Part shown: positions 61,977 to 64,000 of the stretch, piece after piece | Position numbering within the stretch: position 1 is the stretch's first letter | Layout of the letters: each line of letters starts with the position of its first letter | Origin: Palsa-465 sp963800475 | Lineage (GTDB): Bacteria; Actinomycetota; Thermoleophilia; Solirubrobacterales; Solirubrobacteraceae | Assembly: GCA_963800475.1 (NCBI GenBank) | Contig: CAWDAZ010000004.1 | Span: forward strand, 806,001 to 870,000 | Direction: 5' to 3' | DNA length: 64,000 bases | The notes under the pieces: generated by a model | What the model was told of the DNA's origin: nothing | Seen by the model: the letters and a program-made list of their open reading frames with translations, nothing else | Databases searched by the model: none | Position numbers and translations under genes: made by a program

Positions 61977-62807
61977 CTGGCCCTGCTGCGTCTCGCGGTC
62001 CGGGTCGACTCCGAGCAGGCGGAGCTCGTGCTGGCGGAGCTGCTCGAACTCGCCCCGGGCGGGGTCGAGGAGGTCAACACCGGCGACGGGACGATCGAGT
62101 ACGCGGTGTACGGCGCGCCTGGCGAGCTGCCGGAGCTTCCCGATTTGAAGGCGGCGGCCGGCGGCGCGCTCGTCGAGGTCTCGACCGAGCCCGTCGCCGA
62201 GGACTGGGACCAGCGGTGGCGCCAGTTCCACCGGCCGCTGGTGCTCGGCGACCGGCTGACGGTGCGCCCGCCGTGGGAGCCGTCCGGCGACACGGAGCTC
62301 GACCTCGTGATCGATCCCGGTCAGGCGTTCGGCACCGGCGCGCACGCGACCACCCGGCTATGCCTCGAGCTGCTGCTCGAGCTGCCCCCGGCAAGCCGCG
62401 AGGGGGCGTTCGTCGACCTCGGCTGCGGATCGGGGGTGCTCGCAATAGCGGCGGGCCGGCTCGGCTTCGAGCCGGTGCTGGGACTCGACATCGACCGTGC
62501 CGCGGTCGAGGCGACGCAGGAGAACGCGGCGCGCAATGGCGTCGAGCTCGAGGTCCGCCGGTTCGACTTGCGCTCCGAGCAGTTGCCGCCGGCTGGCACC
62601 GTCGCCGCCAACCTGCTGGCACCGCTGCTGCTCGATTGGGCCGCGCGGGCCGACCGGCTGCCCCCGCGCGTGATCGCGAGCGGGCTGCTCGAACCCGAGG
62701 GGGACACGGTCGCCGCGGCGTTTGCCGAGCACGGGCTGGCCGAGTCCGCGCGACGCGTCAGCGGCGGATGGCTCGCGCTCGTTTTGCAATTCTCTCGAAA
62801 CGGGTAG
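61977..62807 (+). CDS. prmA: Ribosomal protein L11 methyltransferase
   Basis: 276 residues if CTG 61977 is used. The N-terminal strand LRLAVRVDSEQAELVLAELLELAPGGVEE is the family start; no ATG, GTG or TTG lies between the dnaJ stop and it, and the first in-frame GTG would lose about 16 residues. FGTGAHATTRLCLELL and FVDLGCGSGVLAIAAGRLGF are the SAM motifs. Starts 4 nt after dnaJ. Confidence 0.9.
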   Translation: MALLRLAVRVDSEQAELVLAELLELAPGGVEEVNTGDGTIEYAVYGAPGELPELPDLKAAAGGALVEVSTEPVAEDWDQRWRQFHRPLVLGDRLTVRPPWEPSGDTELDLVIDPGQAFGTGAHATTRLCLELLLELPPASREGAFVDLGCGSGVLAIAAGRLGFEPVLGLDIDRAAVEATQENAARNGVELEVRRFDLRSEQLPPAGTVAANLLAPLLLDWAARADRLPPRVIASGLLEPEGDTVAAAFAEHGLAESARRVSGGWLALVLQFSRNG

Positions 62808-62823
62808 ATCCCGGGCTCGCCGG

Positions 62824-63120
62824 CACATCCAGGCCGGCTCAACCAACCAGACCTGGTCGGTGTACTTCGCGCAGAACGCCGGCGGGAGCTGGGGCACGCC
62901 GCAGCAGCTGATGGCGGTCCACTCGGGCTCGGTCTGCGAGAGTGGCGCGAGCTGCAGCTCCGGTCGCCAGCTGTTCGACGACTTCGGGGTCGACACCGAC
63001 GCGTCGGGCTGGGCGCACATCGCGTTCTCGCAGGACAGCCCGAGCCTGGGCGGGGCGGGAACCTCGACCGGGTACGCGGTGCAGACGGGCGGAACCGCGG
63101 TCGGCGCACCAAACAACTGA
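62824..63120 (+). pseudogene. Truncated C-terminal remnant of secreted BNR-type protein
   Basis: Just after prmA an open frame reads STNQTWSVYFAQNAGGSWGTPQQLMAVHSGSVCESGASC... FDDFGVDTDASGWAHIAFSQDSPSL and stops at 63120. This looks like the last blades of an Asp-box-type exported protein (VYFAQN, SWGTPQQ, HIAFSQD). It has no start codon or promoter and nothing upstream continues it, so it is a fragment left by a deletion or a failed insertion. Confidence 0.6.
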
Positions 63121-63140
63121 GGGGGGAAGCCGGGGGGCAC

Positions 63141-63146
63141 TAACCT
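63141..63146 (+). promoter_or_regulatory. -10 box of mtaB
   Basis: TAACCT, 8 nt before GTG 63155; leaderless pattern. Confidence 0.4.
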
Positions 63147-63154
63147 GCCCCCCG

Positions 63155-64000
63155 GTGACCACCTTCGCGGTCAAGTTCCTCGGCTGCAAGGTCTCCCAAG
63201 CCGACGCGATGCTCGCCCGCCGGGCGCTGCTCGAGGCGGGGCATGCCGAGGCGCCCGATGCCGATGCGGACATCCACGTCGTCAACACCTGCTGCATCAC
63301 CCGCGAGGCCGAGGGGAAGTCGCGCCACTCGGTGCGGCGATCGCTGAAGGACGCCGGCGCCGTGTACGTGTCGGGGTGCGCGGCGAACCTCGACGCGCGC
63401 CAGTTCGCCGACATCGACGCGCGCGTGCGCGCGGTGCAGGGGCCGGCCGAGGACGTTGCCGCCGCGATCGCCGCGGACGTCGGAGCGTGCGCCGACCTCG
63501 ACCACGACGTGCTGGCCCGCGAGCCCCGAGCCGAGCGCGCCACGCGGACGCGCGGCTTCGTCAAGGTCCAGGACGGCTGCGACTGCCACTGCGCCTACTG
63601 CATCATCCCGACCGTCCGCGGGCCCGCGCGCTCGCGGCCCGCGAGCGCGGTGCTTCACGAGGTGCGCCGGCGCGTCGAGCAGGGACAGCCCGAGATGGTG
63701 ATGACCGGGATCAGCGTCGGCGATTACCTCGACCCCGAGCGGGGGCTCGAGCTCGGGCAGCTGATGCAGGAGGTCGCGAGCGTCCCCGGCGTCGAGCGGG
63801 TCAGGCTCTCGAGCGTCGAGGTGATCCACGTCAAGAACTCGCTGCTCGAGGCGCTGGCCGGCGCGCAGAAGGTGTGCCCGCATCTGCACATCCCGATGCA
63901 GTCGGGCGACGACCGGGTGCTGCGCGACATGGGCCGCCACTACACGAGCGACGAGTACCTCGCGCACGTGTCCGCGCTCCGCGCCGCGGTGCCGCACGTC
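63155..64000 (+). CDS. mtaB: tRNA-t6A37 methylthiotransferase MtaB-like, partial
   Basis: Radical-SAM methylthiotransferase, cut by the right edge after about 282 residues. The N-terminal domain keeps its three cluster cysteines (FLGCKVS, NTCCIT, SGCAAN). The radical-SAM motif is CDCHCAYC, where CxxxCxxC is met with one extra Cys. LHIPMQSGDDRVLRDMGRHYTSDEY is family typical. The MtaB rather than MiaB or RimO assignment rests on the short N-terminus and KFLGCKVSQ and is probable, not proven. Confidence 0.88.
   Translation, partial: MTTFAVKFLGCKVSQADAMLARRALLEAGHAEAPDADADIHVVNTCCITREAEGKSRHSVRRSLKDAGAVYVSGCAANLDARQFADIDARVRAVQGPAEDVAAAIAADVGACADLDHDVLAREPRAERATRTRGFVKVQDGCDCHCAYCIIPTVRGPARSRPASAVLHEVRRRVEQGQPEMVMTGISVGDYLDPERGLELGQLMQEVASVPGVERVRLSSVEVIHVKNSLLEALAGAQKVCPHLHIPMQSGDDRVLRDMGRHYTSDEYLAHVSALRAAVPHV

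Overview
The window is 64 kb of very GC-rich, densely coding bacterial DNA. It carries mainly housekeeping genes and looks like an actinobacterium of the Thermoleophilia/Solirubrobacterales-Gaiellales type. This placement is an inference from gene order (tig-clpP-clpX, mreBCD-mrdA-rodA-rng-rplU-rpmA, obgE..proB-proA-nadD-rsfS, leuS..holA, lepA, hrcA-dnaJ-prmA), DUF1707 and MaoC/HadAB-like genes and codon use. No rRNA gene is present to prove it.

Layout. 0.1-3.9 kb: protein quality control (trigger factor, ClpP, ClpX) and an ACT-domain protein. 4.0-5.5 kb: a TetR-like regulator and an XRE/nucleotidyltransferase toxin-antitoxin-like pair. 5.5-9.5 kb: valS-folC-small membrane protein operon. 9.5-11.2 kb: zinc-ribbon membrane protein, ndk, maf. 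11.2-12.0 kb: a DUF4389-like membrane gene broken by one extra C, behind a long leader. 12.2-21.2 kb: cell-elongation operon mreB-mreC-mreD-mrdA-rodA, then rng-rplU-rpmA. 21.2-23.8 kb: mscL with a zinc-ribbon tail, an SDR, obgE. 23.9-27.2 kb: two tandem secreted parallel beta-helix paralogues lying between obgE and proB. 27.2-32.2 kb: proB, proA, nadD, rsfS, an AIM24 protein and an unknown. 32.2-33.7 kb: VIT/CCC1-type transporter divergent from a Fur-family regulator, plus rhodanese. 33.6-34.9 kb: a scrap-heap around tRNA-Ala(GGC), with a PD-(D/E)XK homing-endonuclease-like ORF reading through the tRNA into a Phd-like fragment, a ccdA remnant and a multicopper oxidase remnant. 34.9-45.1 kb: tatA-like, coiled-coil protein, leuS, TIGR00725-like, holA, coiled-coil tail-anchored protein, rpsT, murJ, membrane protein, lepA. 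45.1-50.4 kb: accessory metabolism (DUF1707, AhpD-like, FAD oxidoreductase, MocR regulator, ArsR/AHSA1, ABM). 50.4-53.1 kb: SDR, methyltransferase and a pair of MaoC-type dehydratases. 53.1-59.0 kb: a translationally coupled trio of exported proteins (GH94-like, Tat-exported M28-like peptidase, Asp-box propeller). 59.1-64 kb: TetR, hrcA-dnaJ-prmA, a truncated secreted-protein remnant, and mtaB running off the right edge.

Gene expression. Genes inside operons overlap by ATGA or GTGA and are probably translationally coupled. About twenty first-in-operon genes have a TAnnnT box only 5-10 nt before the start codon and usually no Shine-Dalgarno sequence, which points to widespread leaderless transcription. 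This rule was used to choose several starts.

The most unusual items are the endonuclease/tRNA/antitoxin read-through locus with a LexA-like palindrome, the exported GH94/M28/propeller trio behind a perfect nested 50-bp dyad, the 30-bp inverted-repeat element coding the tail of a DUF1707 protein, and the shared bidirectional promoter with an attenuator-like hairpin at rpsT/murJ.
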